From positions 35,077,551 to 35,141,550 of the forward strand of contig OX123186.2 in the NCBI GenBank assembly GCA_944739405.2: a DNA stretch of 64,000 bases, given 5' to 3'. The translations under genes and the position numbers were made by a program. The DNA is from Euclidia mi. Its lineage: Eukaryota > Arthropoda > Insecta > Lepidoptera > Erebidae. Shown piece after piece: positions 1 through 13,288 of the stretch (its first letter is position 1; each line of letters starts with the position of its first letter). Under the pieces are notes generated by a model that saw nothing but the letters and a program-made list of their open reading frames with translations, ran no database searches and was not told the DNA's origin.

Positions 1-148
1 TGGGCATGGTAGAGGACATTGTCTTGCGACTGCATTGACATCATTGTTACAGCCTCCTGTAACGAAGATTACAATTATGTTAGTAGTGATATTTCCCAAA
101 TTATTTTCTCCTAAGCATTTCATGGCTTAATAACATCGTTTGGCTTAC

Positions 149-319
149 TTGGGCAATCTCCAATTGGAATGCACGTTCCTCCTGCTTTTGATAGAATGTA
201 TCCGTCCATACATTCACATCCATCTATGTTGGTCTCCGCTGGTTTATATATGGGACAATCTGGGGGATTTGGAGTCGCGCAGGTTCTTTTACAATTATCA
301 GGAATGGAGCATGCTTGAG
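149..319 (-). CDS. Divergent 8-Cys TIL exon
   Basis: 57 codons, the shortest TIL exon here. Acceptor TGTGCAG, donor A|GTAAGC, phase 1-1. It reads QACSIPDNC, KRTCATPNPPDC, a Cys-free spacer (PIYKPAETNID), then GCECMDGYILSK and CIPIGDCPS. Only eight cysteines are present, so one TIL disulfide is probably missing. The second half resembles N-class exons. Confidence 0.8.
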
Positions 320-3300
320 CTGCACAAATAAAAATAAACCCTTACATTAAAAAAGTAAATGTAATCTGATATAACAGCGTTATAATTGTATTATAATGTA
401 TTGTTTATTAAAGACAAAAAGCGCATATCTCAATCAAATTCGAAAATAAAGGTAAACTACGTATCAATTAAAATAATATCACTGACTTGTATCGATACGT
501 CATCGGAAAATAACAAGAACCGGAAATTTCTAAATTTCCTAGAGAATTTATAAGCCTTCGTAGGATTATAAACGAGAGATAAATTGTATTATTTACGCCC
601 ACGTTTTCGTAAATTGATAAACTTACCGAATTCACGCGTAAAATAATAAGTAAGCAATAACCAACCGCCATGTGCGCTCTGATTGCCTGAATAACTCATG
701 TTTTCGTTTTCCTTCATCCCACCGCCATGGTCTATTAATGATTATTTCAGTGATAAGGATAGATGGTCATTTACACTAGCCAACTCTTGGTCTTTGTACT
801 TATTTAGAATTTATATCGATACCTTGCATTTTTCAGTTTTTTTTTTTTATATAAAATTGCTGGTTCTTTTAAATTAGTATTCATGTATCATTAGGTCATT
901 CAACTTACTACATTTACATTTGCATTGTTGTTCCACAAATTTTATAAAAATTTGCTACAGTGTTAGATGAAGATAACTCGTGATCATGGGCTGTACACTA
1001 AGGTTTTTAATTTTTGTGTATTCATATACCGTCACTTTCTGTAACATTCATTTCCACCATAGTTCTGAACGTGATCGCGAGTTGCCTACATTATAAGAGG
1101 TAAGTGGATGCTCCTGTTACACAATATTCACATTGGAAGGCTACTAAAACACATAATTTAGTAACTGCATTAATTGTTTAAGTATTAACTATTTACAAGT
1201 AATTTAGTACAATGTGAAACAGTTGCAGCTCCTTACAAAAACAAAGTATGTACCATAATACTGGCGATTAAAACCACGAGTTTTATTGCCCGTTCTTTAT
1301 CGTGGTTCTACCTATTGCTTTGCGAACGAGGCAGTAAATGTAGAAGCATTAAGTAATGTACTTTAAAAATTTGACGTTTATAAGCGTCACCTTGTGACCT
1401 AGATGAATAAATGATTTTGACTTTGACTTTGTCCGCCACGGAACTTATAAAGAAAAGACGAGAACGAAAAAACCGGTACTTTAGCGATGTTTATGAGGCT
1501 AAGTTGACGGTCAAATATAAATAACATAATATAACTTAACGCTTTTTTATCCCCGAAGGGGTAGGCAAAGGTGTATAAATACCCACATTACGCCAGTTAT
1601 GTTTAGGTCCCAATGTAATAGGGGGCGAGCCTATTGATATCTACCGGGCACATTATTAAGCGAGCGATAATTAACATTTTTAATACACACATAACTTCGA
1701 AAAGTCAGAGGTGTGTGTGCCCGAGGTACCTAGGGACCGAACCTGAGACCACCGTCTCGGCAGTCCATTACGTATACCACTAGGCTATCGCCGCGACGCT
1801 TCAAATGAAATTTATATTTGAAGGGGCTATATATGCGTATTTAATTTAATTATGAAAATTAACTCGTTACATTATTATAATTACACCATGATGTGAGATG
1901 AAAACACATTCAAACGAACGCACCTTCTTGCACATTCTATACAGCGTATCTTAAAGTCGTGAAATATTATCTATGCTTTTCAAAAACTGATGAGATAAAG
2001 ATAAATTTCTCCTGGCTGGAAACGAACCCACGATCTCCGCTTGTATCAGGGACGCATATCAATACACTAACAGACCAGTCCAATATACTTACGTAAAACA
2101 CATTTTTCAGCAGGTATACAAACTCCTTGAGTATTCCTCAAATAATTTGGTACGCAGTCACACCCAGGTTCACATGGAATATCTTCTTTACAACTAAAGA
2201 AAGCAAATCTACTGAGGCATGACTGTGGTGGACAGATCTTGCGGCAGTCTCTTGCTATTTCATTGACACCACATACTGGTGTTGACGGATCTAAAATTGA
2301 TATGAGAAATCCGTTAATTCAGTTGGTTTGATTTGTGTGGAAACGTTATATTGTGTTTTCTACGCTAGAACGCATACTGGTCAAACACCAATAGTTTATG
2401 TTGTAATATGTGTATATTGTTACAAATTGTTTACACGCAGCATTTGGTGCAAGTACTTGTTTACACAGAGTGAATTATACAGGTATCATGAAGTTCATTT
2501 CAAACGTGATCAATTACCGCAGGCTAACATTCCTGACTAGTCAATTTCTTTGGTTTTGCAAACGATTGATTAATGTTTTTATGTTACGAACCCTTTGAGT
2601 AATTCGGACAGAACAAAAAGCTCCACATTTGCAATAATTCGTAGTACAAAATACTTTTTATTTATTTTACTGCCTCAATATCGCTAGTTTTCTGCTACAT
2701 AATTATATCCTCTTAAATATATTCAAACTTACATGGACAATTATCGCTTGGGATGCATATGCCACTGCCATTTCTCAGGTGATTGGGAAGACAGTCGCAT
2801 CCTCGCTCACATATATTACTGTACTCGTTACAAGCATAATCGGTGTACGCTATCTCACAATTCTGAGGCGGGCAAATCGTTCTGCATTCCACTGCGACTT
2901 CGTTCAGGCCGCACTTCAAAGGTTTTGCTGAAAACAGAAAGCTTTTATTTATTAAACAGAAATTACTTTACAGGTACCCTGAAACGGAGTTTGTAAACGG
3001 CTTCGAAACAGAACGGAAAATTCCGAGACCAGAGTTGGCCAAACACTCACACGAAAGAAGAAGAAGAAGAAGTTTATAGTCAAACAGCAAAATATTGTAC
3101 ACCAAAACATTTCAAAGATTAATGCAAAGTTGTTTAGACGGCAGTGATATAGCTAACAAAATACAAGAAAATATTTTTTTAATGTTACCTCGTCTCTACA
3201 TCTTCAAAACGTTACTAATATCTTTCAACGTACCAGACTTGATGATACACCGATTAAGATAAATACGAGCACCGTCTAACAAAATCTACTCCATTCAGCA

Positions 3301-4950
3301 CTACATTACTTGACAATACGCAAACGTAAAATCTATTTCCAAAATGGTTATACCAAATCCGTGCTACAGACAGCACGTTAAACCCTCCGACCCGGCTATC
3401 ATTCCACAGAGGCCGTCATTAAGGCATTCGGAAGGGCTATAAAGACGCTTTGATAACAACAATAATAATAGAAATCCAAGCTCTGATACGTTTTCGACTT
3501 TTATAGGTACGCTGTTATCCTAAATGGAATAAACGAGTTTGAAATGTGAATAAAACGATATTATGAAGTAAAGTAATCAAACCAACATCTAGTAAGGATT
3601 TAAGGATATCTATTAGTAGAATGATAACGACTAGATTTGTATAATTGTTTTTGATAACCAGGGCAAGCACAGAAGAATAAAACTTATTTGACCATAAAAA
3701 CATTACTCCGTGTAACTTACAGCCACAATTCAATATTCACCAATCGACATAGCTACTTAAAATAAATAAATTATTGTGAATTGAATTATAGGTATACCCA
3801 AAAGAGCAAGCATGCCCCACTAGACGTACGAGTGGTATGGTTACTCTCTTTGTGCGTACAACTTCCCGCTTGAAAACTATAAGGGCGACAAACGCTCAGC
3901 AAGACATCGTCGCTTCCAGTGCTACTTTACACGCACATTGACACTCGTTTACAAAATGAATATGTACCTACTCCTGTGTATCTAAAAAGTACAAAGTAGA
4001 GTAGAGGTCTCTTGCATATTTGTATTTACGACTTTCCTACCAAAATTATCTTCACCTTAAAGTTATATAGTAAAAAAGTGTACTTAAAAGAGAAGCATAT
4101 TGGTGTAAAACTAATAATTATGTCATGTCACATAATACTGGGTGCATAGGGTTCCCACCAAGAAGGGGTCCCAAGCCAACCTCACCTACAAGTGGTGCAC
4201 CTGCTGATCAACGGACGAGGCTCTGGCAAACAAAATAGCCCGATAAGCGGCAATAGGCTCGCCACCTATTACGTGGGATCAAAACACTGGCGAAAAGTGG
4301 GCGTTTAATATGCCTCTGCCTACCCCTACGGGGAAACAGGCGTGAGTCTATGTATGTATGTCACATAATAATAATTATGTGACATGTCATTTGTAGGTCA
4401 ACTACGACACCAGTTATTTTTATTTGCAACTATTTGTTTGATCTACGTTTTGTCCGTTACAAAGAGCGTGATGTATAAAATGTATCTACTAAAAACAATC
4501 AAAACTAGCATAACATAAAACTATGGAACCATATTTATTGACTATTCTATAGTTAAAACCGCGTCAATTTTTTTTCATTTGGCATTGCACTGACAATAAC
4601 TTGAAATACGTTGCCGCGATTTATTATTTCCAAAAATAAATTATTACCCTGACATAAAAGCAAATAGCTATACGTCGAAATGCAAAAACATCAAAACAAT
4701 ACTAATTACAACATTCCTTCTTGTGATACTAAAATTAACTTATTTAAAGTATATATATCTACCTATTTGATTTCGACGTTTTGATTGACTTGTACCGATC
4801 GTGGTCGTGGAGAGACTTAATAAAAGAAAGGATTAAGAGAAAAAGAAAGGATTTAAAAATAAATGAATCTTTACCTGACTGTTCCACATCTTCCGAAAAT
4901 ACATTTTCGCAAGCAAAACTTAAGAGTAAAAAATACAATATAAACAACAT
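149..4950 (-). CDS. Gene E: secreted multi-TIL protease inhibitor (5' part; continues left)
   Basis: Model joined from a signal-peptide exon (4950-4875) and TIL exons 2927-2733, 2290-2093 and 319-149, all joining in phase 1. The product would be exported and would carry at least three TIL domains, a fold that usually inhibits serine proteases by a substrate-like loop. The first two domains are G class (10 Cys), the third a divergent 8-Cys domain. The 319-149 exon ends at a donor, so the gene continues beyond the left edge. No clear TATA/initiator pair was seen upstream of the ATG. Splicing of the signal exon to 2927 is inferred from phase and order. Confidence 0.6.
320..2092 (-). other. Intron with SINE
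   Basis: No coding exon recognised. It holds a minus-strand SINE at about 1541-1805 and otherwise AT-rich sequence. Confidence 0.5.
1541..1805 (-). repeat. tRNA-headed SINE
   Basis: Read on the minus strand it has an A-box-like TAGCCTAGTGGT and a B-box-like GGTTCGGTCCC near its head. It ends in the common Lepidoptera tail seen on the plus strand as ccccgaaggggtaggcaaag. The same tail recurs at 4.3, 5.6, 19.2, 48.5, 52.0 and 59.9 kb. Confidence 0.65.
2093..2290 (-). CDS. TIL exon, G class
   Basis: 66 codons; acceptor ATTTTAG, donor C|GTAAGTAT, phase 1-1. Ten cysteines: CGVNEIARDC at the start, CEPGCDC in the core and CIPAEKC at the end. The Cys5-Cys6 loop is KEDIP, with lysine and acidic residues where N-class domains have small hydrophobics. 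No ATG falls in frame, so it was found by hand. Confidence 0.87.
2733..2927 (-). CDS. TIL exon, G class
   Basis: 65 codons; acceptor TTTTCAG and donor T|GTAAGT, phase 1-1. Ten cysteines in TIL spacing, starting CGLNEVAVEC and ending SDNCP. The Cys5-Cys6 loop is NEYSNI. The sequon NGS lies between Cys8 and Cys9. It is closest in style to the exons at 2093, 45271 and 45989. Confidence 0.88.
4141..4362 (+). repeat. SINE-like repeat
   Basis: The same element is found inverted at 52020-52255. Shared blocks include gggttcccaccaagaa, the acgaggctctggcaaac region, tattacgtgggatc and ggcgaaaagtgggcg. It ends in a short atgt run. It lies in the intron between the gene E signal exon and exon 2733. Confidence 0.65.
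4875..4950 (-). CDS. Signal-peptide first exon of gene E
   Basis: The ATG at 4950-4948 opens 25 codons plus one base. They begin MLFILYFLLLSFACENVFS, then an acidic EDVEQS. The hydrophobic core and small residue before EDV fit a secretory signal cleaved after VFS. The exon ends TCAG at a good donor, GTAAAG, leaving one base, exactly the phase needed by the TIL acceptors. It lies 1.9 kb upstream of exon 2733-2927. A longer open frame in this region starts from a non-ATG codon and runs through the donor, so I prefer the spliced form. Confidence 0.7.
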
Positions 4951-5364
4951 TTTGTTATTCAAGACTCAACAAAATGCCGAACAGTCTATGAATATAAACA
5001 AGGATAACTACTATAAACCGGTGAACATCACGAATAGGTCATTATGACTCATACCGAATCGTACTTGAGTCTAGTAAACGGGGATTTTTTTCTATTACGC
5101 AGAACACGTTGACCTTCTGACATCATTAATCTGTATGTATAATTCTTGAGTCACTGACTGTCTGACAGACAACGCACAACCGAAACTACTGGGCGCAAGA
5201 CGCTAAAATGTTGCATGTATGTTTCTTGAAAACCGTAAGGGTGCACTAAGAAGTGATTGCCCGAAATGTCCACGGAATTATAAAACCGGCCGATTTAAAC
5301 AAATGTGCAAGCGTAGCTGCGGTCATCCTCTTGTGGCAATATAAGAACACTATTATCCATTGGT

Positions 5365-5627
5365 TTGACTGCCGTTGGTCTCGCGGCATAAATGTACGCG
5401 TGGGATTGGGAGGTCTCGAGTTCGATTCCCGGGTCAGGCAAAGTGTTATTGGATTTATCCGTTAGAAAATTCTCAGTAGCAGCACAGAGTCTGGTAATGT
5501 GCCCGGTACGGCAATAGGCTTGCCCCCTATTACGTGGGATCCAAAAAAAAATATTCATGTCGAAATCTGGCTGTAATATTACACCTCTGCCTACCCCTTC
5601 GGGGATACAGGCGTGAGTCTATAAAAA
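5365..5627 (+). repeat. tRNA-headed SINE
   Basis: The tRNA-like head has a B box reading GAGTTCGATTCCCGG, followed by the body with tattacgtgggatcc and the tail ctaccccttcggggatacag. It is the same family as 18.9-19.3, 48.5-48.9 and 59.6-59.9 kb. Confidence 0.7.
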
Positions 5628-5863
5628 AGATATTATCCACTAGTCACTAGAGGATGCCCGCGGTTACACCCGCGTTATTTAAGGCTAGTGCTCTTCTCAC
5701 GTCTCTCAAAGCGTGATGTTATAATTATAGCGTATAGCATTTCCTGATAAATGAGCTATTTATCTATCTAGCTATCACTGAAATAATTTTTCAAATCGGA
5801 CCAGTAGTTACTGAGATTAGTGCGTTCAACCAAACAAACAAACTCTTCAGCTTTACGGCCCAG

Positions 5864-6011
5864 CCACGGGGACCGGCGACGCAACCTGCGACGAACGATT
5901 TCGATGTACATGGCGCGTTTACTGTGAGGCGACATCGGTCACCGCGGCGTAGTTAAGCGCGCCATGTACATCGAAATCGCTTGTCGCAGGTCGCGTCGCT
6001 GGACCCCGTGG
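5864..6011. repeat. Foldback (inverted-repeat) element
   Basis: Arms of about 55 nt at 5864-5919 and 5955-6011 are near-perfect reverse complements, with matching blocks such as gatttcgatgtacatggcgcg split across arms. The loop is short and GC-rich. It directly abuts the repeat at 6031. Confidence 0.7.
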
Positions 6012-6030
6012 CAAGCGGTTATATATTAGT

Positions 6031-6241
6031 ACTAGAGGACGCCAGCAGCTACGCCTGCATTTTGTTTTACTTTACCCGTTTTGGCCGATCCCGTGGAAAT
6101 TTCGGGAAATCCCTTCTTAGTGCTCCCCAACGGTCCCCAAGGAACATACATGCCAAATTTCAGCTTCCTGCGCCCAATAGTTTCGGCTGTAGCGTGTCTG
6201 TCAGTCAGTCAGTAACGCAAGGATTTTATATATTAAGATAA
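6031..6241 (+). repeat. High-copy interspersed repeat (family R)
   Basis: Begins actagaggacgccagcagc and ends aaggattttatatattaaga. Near-identical copies lie at 13289-13501 and 20257-20464, and longer relatives at 58.9-62.0 kb. It is probably a non-autonomous transposon; I cannot assign the class. Confidence 0.7.
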
Positions 6242-6637
6242 GATCAGTACACATGAGTAAATACACGGCGCCAAATTTAATAAGTTATTAGAAAATCTTT
6301 GTTACAATACCCAATTGACACATCTCCAAAAAAATAGTATAATAATAGGTACAAGCTATGTGTATAAGTCGTCGTAATGTCTCATTGCTGGTTATAAGTA
6401 ACAAGATGGATTCAAGAACATTAATTATAATGTCGAAAGGTCAGAATGTGGTTTGCCGCCTCAAAATTATTTACAAATTATTCAAAAGTTAAATGTGCCG
6501 TGAATCGTATCGGAAATTCTTAATGTGACAGTAATTTACTCCCTCCAGTAGGCTATAATTATTTTATTAACTGTGATTAAAACAATTACATATCCTATTA
6601 TACGTAATGTGATATGTATAAAATCAAGTCAAAGTCC

Positions 6638-6860
6638 ACCAAATGTTCGGGTACTTTAAAATAACTTCTGCATTCAATATTATAACGAAAAATGCCATCT
6701 CAGTCTTCCATGACCACGGCTCCTGTAAAGTAACTGAAACATCGAATTATAATAAATAGTGGTGTTAATAGATCATTCGGTTTAAATTTCTTGTTAGTAA
6801 AACCGATGCGTTGCCATAGAATCCGTAAACGGTAGTTTGATTTCCATACAAATATTTATT
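6638..6860 (+). mobile_element. Penelope-like element 3' fragment
   Basis: Matches the terminal segment of the Penelope-like element at 34.03-34.25 kb: atgttcgggtactttraaataac, then gaccacggctcctgtaaag, then gatcattcg and atccgtaaac blocks in the same order. Confidence 0.6.
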
Positions 6861-9369
6861 TTTACAATATTCCATTGAAATCTAAAAGTTCTGAAAATAT
6901 ATGTTCACTTTCATATAAATTTTTTATTGCATAATTACTCGTAATACGACTGCAGGGGTGGAAGGCAGAGGTGTACCACCGTCTGACCTTCTATAAATCG
7001 ATATCAATGCACTATATATCGCAGCGCTTGAACTTTCGTACAAGTCGCAACCAGCAGGACCGGTAGTAGAGTCATGCTGGTTCCGTCTGAGCAAAATAAA
7101 ACAAATCTTCCTTTCATGAATACCTTAAGTATTCATAACATTACCCTAGTCCTAGTGAATGTGCGTTAATTTTATACTTTTAGGAAATTAATATCTTTTT
7201 TTACTTCTGACGCATTTTGGTTTGTACAATGTCTTGTGAATAATATGCCCAAAATTTCTTTACTACGACAAAAAGTACCTAATTAGTTCCTGTAGTCACC
7301 AAACTTTATCTGCCATCATTCCTCGATACAAATTTCAAGCATGCCAGATGTAATATATTTCCGTGAGCACAATTCGCTATTAAAATAATACAAAGTTTAT
7401 CATCTTTCCGTATTAATATGATATTACGATTATTATAATTTGTGTAAATCTAACTTTCAAGACGTACACTCCGTTAGCGATTTAATAATGGTAAACATGC
7501 CATAGATGAAACGTAAGCAATTTCCTGACTCGACTTTTATTAATTAGTATCTCAAGCCGTCTTCGTTCGTTCCAAAAATCTGTTTTCTTCATTACAGAGT
7601 GCAAAATCTTGCTATATACTAGTACAGTCATTCAAGATGGGAAAAGTGCTTAGATAAAAAAATACAATGGTAAATTCGTGGACATAGCAAAATTTTACAG
7701 CACCATCAAAATACGAAAATTTTCAAGTACTTCTGGAGAAAGCTTTATTACGTATTCAAATACGATGTTGAATAAAAATATAGAGCATAATTTATTATCA
7801 TTATTCTTAATGGAGTTATCAGACGTGCGTAAAAGCTGTTTCAACTGAACCGAGATTCATTTAATGAGTACAGCGTATATTTCAAACGAATCATTAATAA
7901 AGTCATCGCTTAAAGTATATACGCGGTAAAAGATATTTTTAAAATAATTGTATTTCTCTCTCAGTGAATTAGAAAAAGATAAAAAGCAAGCAAATAATTG
8001 GACTAAAATAACAGAAATACTTTATTTCAGGTTTTTCATAAACTAGGCAACTTTATGACCTAAGCAGAGTGAGTGGAGGGAGATCAGAAACACATAGTTA
8101 ATAAAAAAATAAAGGCAGAATATGTACAAATTTTTCGTGTCCATCTCACTATACTTAAGCTATTATACACAGTCAAATTTAAGAAAACAGATTGATGGAT
8201 GAATCTTTGCTAATCTTTCACACAAAAACTGCTGGAATTATTTTGCAGAATCTTTGCAGTAATACAACTTACACATCATAATACGCACAACTTACAAACG
8301 GGCGCGTGCAAAACTGAGGACGTGAAGTGATACATGTACATGTTTTCCAAATGTTCAATCGTGTCTGTGCATAAATTTGACCTTAAACTTCAAACCATGT
8401 GAAGCAATATTTTTTGACTCACTGCATTTCTTTATTCTTGGCATTACTTTCAAAAACTGATAGATGGTCAATGTCTTATTAGATGCAGCTTTAACAAAAC
8501 TTGTTGTCTATGTCAGTCTATAACAAATTAACAGAAAATGTTTATTCTTAATAGAAAGCCAAAATTTTATGTTTTGTTTTTGATGATTTTAAACATAAAA
8601 TGCTCAAGTAATTCCCTCAGAGAACAAGAAATTTGACGCTTTTACTGCCGTGCTAGCCGAAAAACAAAACTGAATACAAACGTAGAGACAATCATTAACA
8701 TAAGAACATTAGTTTCTTCATGGTTTCTTCGTCTTTAACTGTCAAGGTAACAGAGTTGACATGGACGGTAGCCATAGCAGCCAAGGACGGACAACATGAC
8801 CTGTATTAATAGATCCCGGTGAAGGTAACAATAGCTGCAAAGCAATCGATGCAACCTCGTTACGAAGCATTGAGTCATTATGGTTCTTAATTTAGTTGAT
8901 ATCATTTAAGCCGCTAAGTCCTTAGCACTTATTACTGAATACTATAATGTACCTACACTTAGTTCTGCAAAAAAAAAATATTTGAATCTTTAAAACAACA
9001 TGGTTCTCCGGAACAGATTTTTTTTTACCTTAGCATAATGGATAAATCATTTCATCATGGAAAGAAACAATTAATATATTTTCTCAACGCAACGCGTCGA
9101 CTTTAGCAAAGCAAAAAGTGCTATGCCCATTACAAATAGATTAGGTTAGCACAGATCTGACATTCGTAACATCAGTTTCCCTTATATGATTTTGCACCTT
9201 CATGATTGTACGGATGTTATCTTAATTAGTTTTATCGTGATAATATTTTAACTATTTGCAACATAAAACGTCGTTTATTGAATCTTTTTGTGTGGTTTGA
9301 AGAGGCTACAAGCAGAATACATACATACTTTCAGTGTTTGTCTGATAATTAACAGTACCCAAATTATTT

Positions 9370-9850
9370 GTTAATTAAAATCAAACTATGGTTTACGGAT
9401 TCTATCGCAATATATTGGTTTTAATTAATTTACATTTAAACTGAATGATCTAGAACTACATTTTTTAATTAATACTAGCTGACGTTTCAGTTTCTTTACA
9501 GGAACCGTGGTCACGGCAGACTGGGGTGATATTTGTCTTTGTCTTGATTTGAAATTGAATTTAAAAGTTATCTCAAAGAACCCGAACATTTTTCAACTAT
9601 TGGTGTTACTTTCTACGCAGAATGTGCTCACTGAGTGTTTATGTCTTCTGGTGACTTTGTCCTTCTTAGGTTTCATTAGCCTGATAACAGGGTCCCAAGC
9701 TGCAGGAACATTCCAACCATCTCCTCTATTGAAATAAGGGTATTTTATTATATTATTGAAATTAAAATACACCCTAATTTATATCGCGGTAGAAACCGTA
9801 AACCGTAGTTCGATTTCAATGTGTAACATTCGCGTAAACCCAAGCAGATA
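9370..9850 (-). mobile_element. Penelope-like element, internally deleted copy
   Basis: Carries inverted ends like the 32.2-34.3 kb element: gtttacggattctatcgc on the left, gcggtagaaaccgtaaacc on the right. Between them a minus-strand remnant encodes the C-terminus of the GIY-YIG protein (AAWDPVIRLMKPKKDKV). The reverse transcriptase is missing. Confidence 0.65.
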
Positions 9851-10080
9851 TTATTTGTTTATATTCGACTGATCATTGTGATTTTTATTAAATTTTGCTC
9901 AGTTTGTGTTCATCATCATCATCATCTTTACGTTGTCTCAATTTCGATCTAAGAACCTCGCCATGGAGCCACATGAGTAAATAAACCGAACAGAGAGACA
10001 GCTTCTTAAGAGCTTGTAAATTTGTTACGTATTTTGGTAGGGTTGTCACAATAGGTTAAGACAAATCGCTTATTCGGTAT

Positions 10081-10190
10081 ACGACAGATTCTGGATTGGA
10101 CAGATTCGTGATTTGGCAGATTCCCAACTCGACAGATTCGTGGATTGGACAGATTCTTGGACTCGACGGATTCGCTATACGGCAGAAGTA
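10081..10190. repeat. Degenerate short tandem repeat
   Basis: About five imperfect copies of a roughly 20-nt unit related to gacagattcgtggattgg. The minus strand reads through as repetitive SVQSRICRI-like peptide, which I take to be non-coding. Confidence 0.55.
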
Positions 10191-10429
10191 CAGTTTGTAA
10201 ATTCAAAAAAGGCATGCACCTGAAACTTTTAAAAGCACGGAATAAAAATATACATTTGTTACCAAGGACACGACGACGTGATTTATTTGACATTCCCAAC
10301 GATACCACTAATAGTGTTGAATATTTTCTGGTAATATGATCTATTTTGCTAATAAACATAGGAATCTCCTTTAGCTATTATGGCCACCAGTTTTACCACG
10401 GGGATAGGTATCTAAAATAAGTTTAAAAA

Positions 10430-10727
10430 GAAATTGTGTAAGACAAATGAACGTCTACAAAACAAATGACTATAAAATGATCAACCATCGATAGGGCTTA
10501 CAAAAAACAGGTGCATGCGATTTTCGACCTTATTGACGTAACTCAGAATTTATAATTTTAATAACGTATCAATGTCAGAAAGCAAGAAAATACCAAAAAA
10601 AAATCTGTCATGAATTGTCAATAAGGTCGAAAATCGCATGCACCTATTTTTTGTAATCCCTATCGATGGCTGATCACTTTCTGATAGCCATTGGTTTTGT
10701 AAGCATTAATTGCTTTTACACAATTTC
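10430..10727. mobile_element. Foldback MITE
   Basis: Two arms of about 110 nt (10430-10536 and 10617-10727) are inverted copies; shared blocks are gaaattgtgtaa, ctacaaaac, atcgatagggctta and ggtgcatgcgattttcgacc. The central loop is about 80 nt. There is no coding capacity. Confidence 0.7.
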
Positions 10728-12176
10728 ACAACTAATGAGTTGTTAAGTATTTCGTTACCAACATTGACAATATTTATTTCAAGATCGAAATATTCGCGAA
10801 ACTTTTGCTCGAGCAATTCAACAAATGCGACATAATTATCAGGAGTTATACCTTATTAAAAAACCCAATTGTACGTTACCATTGTTAAAATCTTTATAAT
10901 GATTTAATTATTTCATCTAGTATTATTCATACACACAGTACAATAAACAACCATTATTAATAATAAAACACCAATTTTTTACATTAAAATATTAAAACTT
11001 GCAACGTACAAAACAAACAACGTGCGTCGCAATAACCCTAAGATTGTCAACTGCCTGTGCCGACGTAAACCGGTTCTTTCCACTCTCGCCGCGTACACGA
11101 CAAGCGGCCAGTGGTCACACACACATAAGCCGCGTGCTCGTAGTAGTGCAACCGATTCGCTCTGTTGTATGAAGCTGTTTCTCTGTTCCGTTTATCTACT
11201 CATGTGATGGAGCCCTGAGTCCGCTTTCCTACAACATTGTTATATTATTACAACAAGTATGGTGTAAACTATACACCACTATTTTTTTAATTAGTACAAA
11301 AACTTTAAGGACATATTAGCGAAGACATTATTATCATATATGTGACATAAGAATTTCATAATATCTATAAATAGCAAAGTTATAATCATTTGTTTTTTGT
11401 AGAAAATCTCACCTAAATTATAGACATATTTTACAATCCATTCACTACCTACTTCATTGATAGTACTTACTTTCCGTCCTACTTTTACGCATTCTTTCCG
11501 TCGCACTTATAACATAGGTAGCCTTAGACAATAATATGAAGCAAAATAATAAGTGTAGGTAGTAACTTTTTAATTTTATAAATTCTACCCTCTCTTTCAT
11601 ACTTCATCCTGTCTTAGTACCGGCAAAATTTACCGTTTTACAAGTAATTAAATACGGAGGTATGAAATTAGAAAGCAAACATATATCAAAATAAAAGAAG
11701 GTATTCTGTAATAAAAGAAAAGAGCAAAATTACTCTTTTCTTTATGAAGTTAGAATCAGCCGCTATTTACAATTATTATTTCATCATGATCATGTCAGCC
11801 TACAGACGTCCACTGCTGGACATAGGGCTCCCTCAAGGTTCTCCACACAGACCGATTTTGAGACGCCCGCATCAAATTATTATTTACTTAAGTAGGTAAT
11901 TTTTACTTACAAGTATTTCAATTGTTCGAAATGTCCACCACCATTGTCAATACACAGCACGTGTTAATAAATTATTATTTAACGAGAGAAGTCCGCTTTT
12001 CTGACTTTTCACTGCGTCAAAGGCGTCCAATATGCGCTGTTTAGATAGTTTGACACTAACCGGCTCACTTTTGTACACAGTGGTGAGCATGGAGGCCAAG
12101 CTACAGGCCCGCCTCGACCGATCCACTGGCTTCCAAACAGTGTTTGTACAGGGGTACAAACGCACAGCTGCACTCG

Positions 12177-12208
12177 CGTGATAGATAGATAGATAGATAG
12201 ATAGATAA
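12177..12208 (+). repeat. GATA microsatellite
   Basis: Seven to eight perfect tagat/gata tetranucleotide units, directly followed by attgctttattgtgcaaa, the end of an interspersed repeat. Confidence 0.8.
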
Positions 12209-13288
12209 TTGCTTTATTGTGCAAATGTTGGTACAAATTCGATGTAAGTAAATAACTTAATTAATGATAAGCCATCGCGTTGGGCAAACGTAAACAAACA
12301 ATAATTGTTGTCGCGAAAAAAGGATCCGCTCGCTACCACCTTCCATTTAGCACTGCGGCGCGGGCGCAGAGGGACAGGGGGTGGCGAGCTTCGAGTTTAC
12401 ACAAATTTATCAATGGAGCAGTGCCGCGTAAAATTACTACGACAACATAGAATTTAGTTATGCATATACCAATCATTACGTAGTTTTGTGGACAGTTTTG
12501 GAACTAAGTATTTTTATGTTTTACATACATACATATGGTTAGTTAAAGATGCTTAGAGCCCCATTAAATTTTTTGTACTAATAAAAAAATAGTGGTGTAT
12601 ATCTTCTTTCATGCTTAAATAGCTGAAAGGATTTTGATGAAACTTTATGTATACTTTGTTATAACATATGGACTAGGCTTACATATCCTACTATAACATA
12701 TCTAAGCAATTCATTTACCAAAACTAAAAAAACTAGTTGAAAATGCAGCATATTTTTATTTTAGTATTTTTGTTATGGTCGCATCATATTACTCATATCT
12801 AACTTAATATATAAAACCCTTTGAATCCCATACCAAATAACGATTTACTATCATTACAAACATATCAGAATACCAACCACACAATCCGATATGAACACAA
12901 AAGGAAAACGTTGACAACCTAATCCAACCTCACACATTTTCTATTAGATTTACTTAAGTCGACGAAACGTGTTTCACTTGGGTTTCTGTCTAAGCCACCG
13001 AATTTCCTTCCAAAAAGCTTGGATTTATTTCCACTTTTCAGTTTTGTGTTATTCCCTGAAAGGCATTCGAACAAAGAAGTTCGATATACATAGGTAGGTG
13101 GTACGTCCTGACGGAATCCGAAATTCACCATCACAAAAGTTAAATGAAACGGATTAGATATATTTAGAATTAAATATATTTGCAATTTATTTCATAGGCA
13201 CTGATTAAAAATCGTAAAGAGTAAGAGCTTTTTTTAAGTAAGATGTATAAAAGTAAAGAAGACAAGAGCTAATTCAATCTTATCTTTC

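Noticed and set aside
4781..5047. Plus-strand ORF as a small basic protein gene
   Set aside because: It is antisense to the gene E signal exon and shows no family features.
12177..12208. CRISPR-like or regulatory repeat
   Set aside because: Simple GATA microsatellite at a repeat tail.
11265..12605. Complete DNA transposon between inverted tacaccactattttttt segments
   Set aside because: The inverted segments are real, but I could not define ends, target duplication or transposase; they may be two copies of one repeat.
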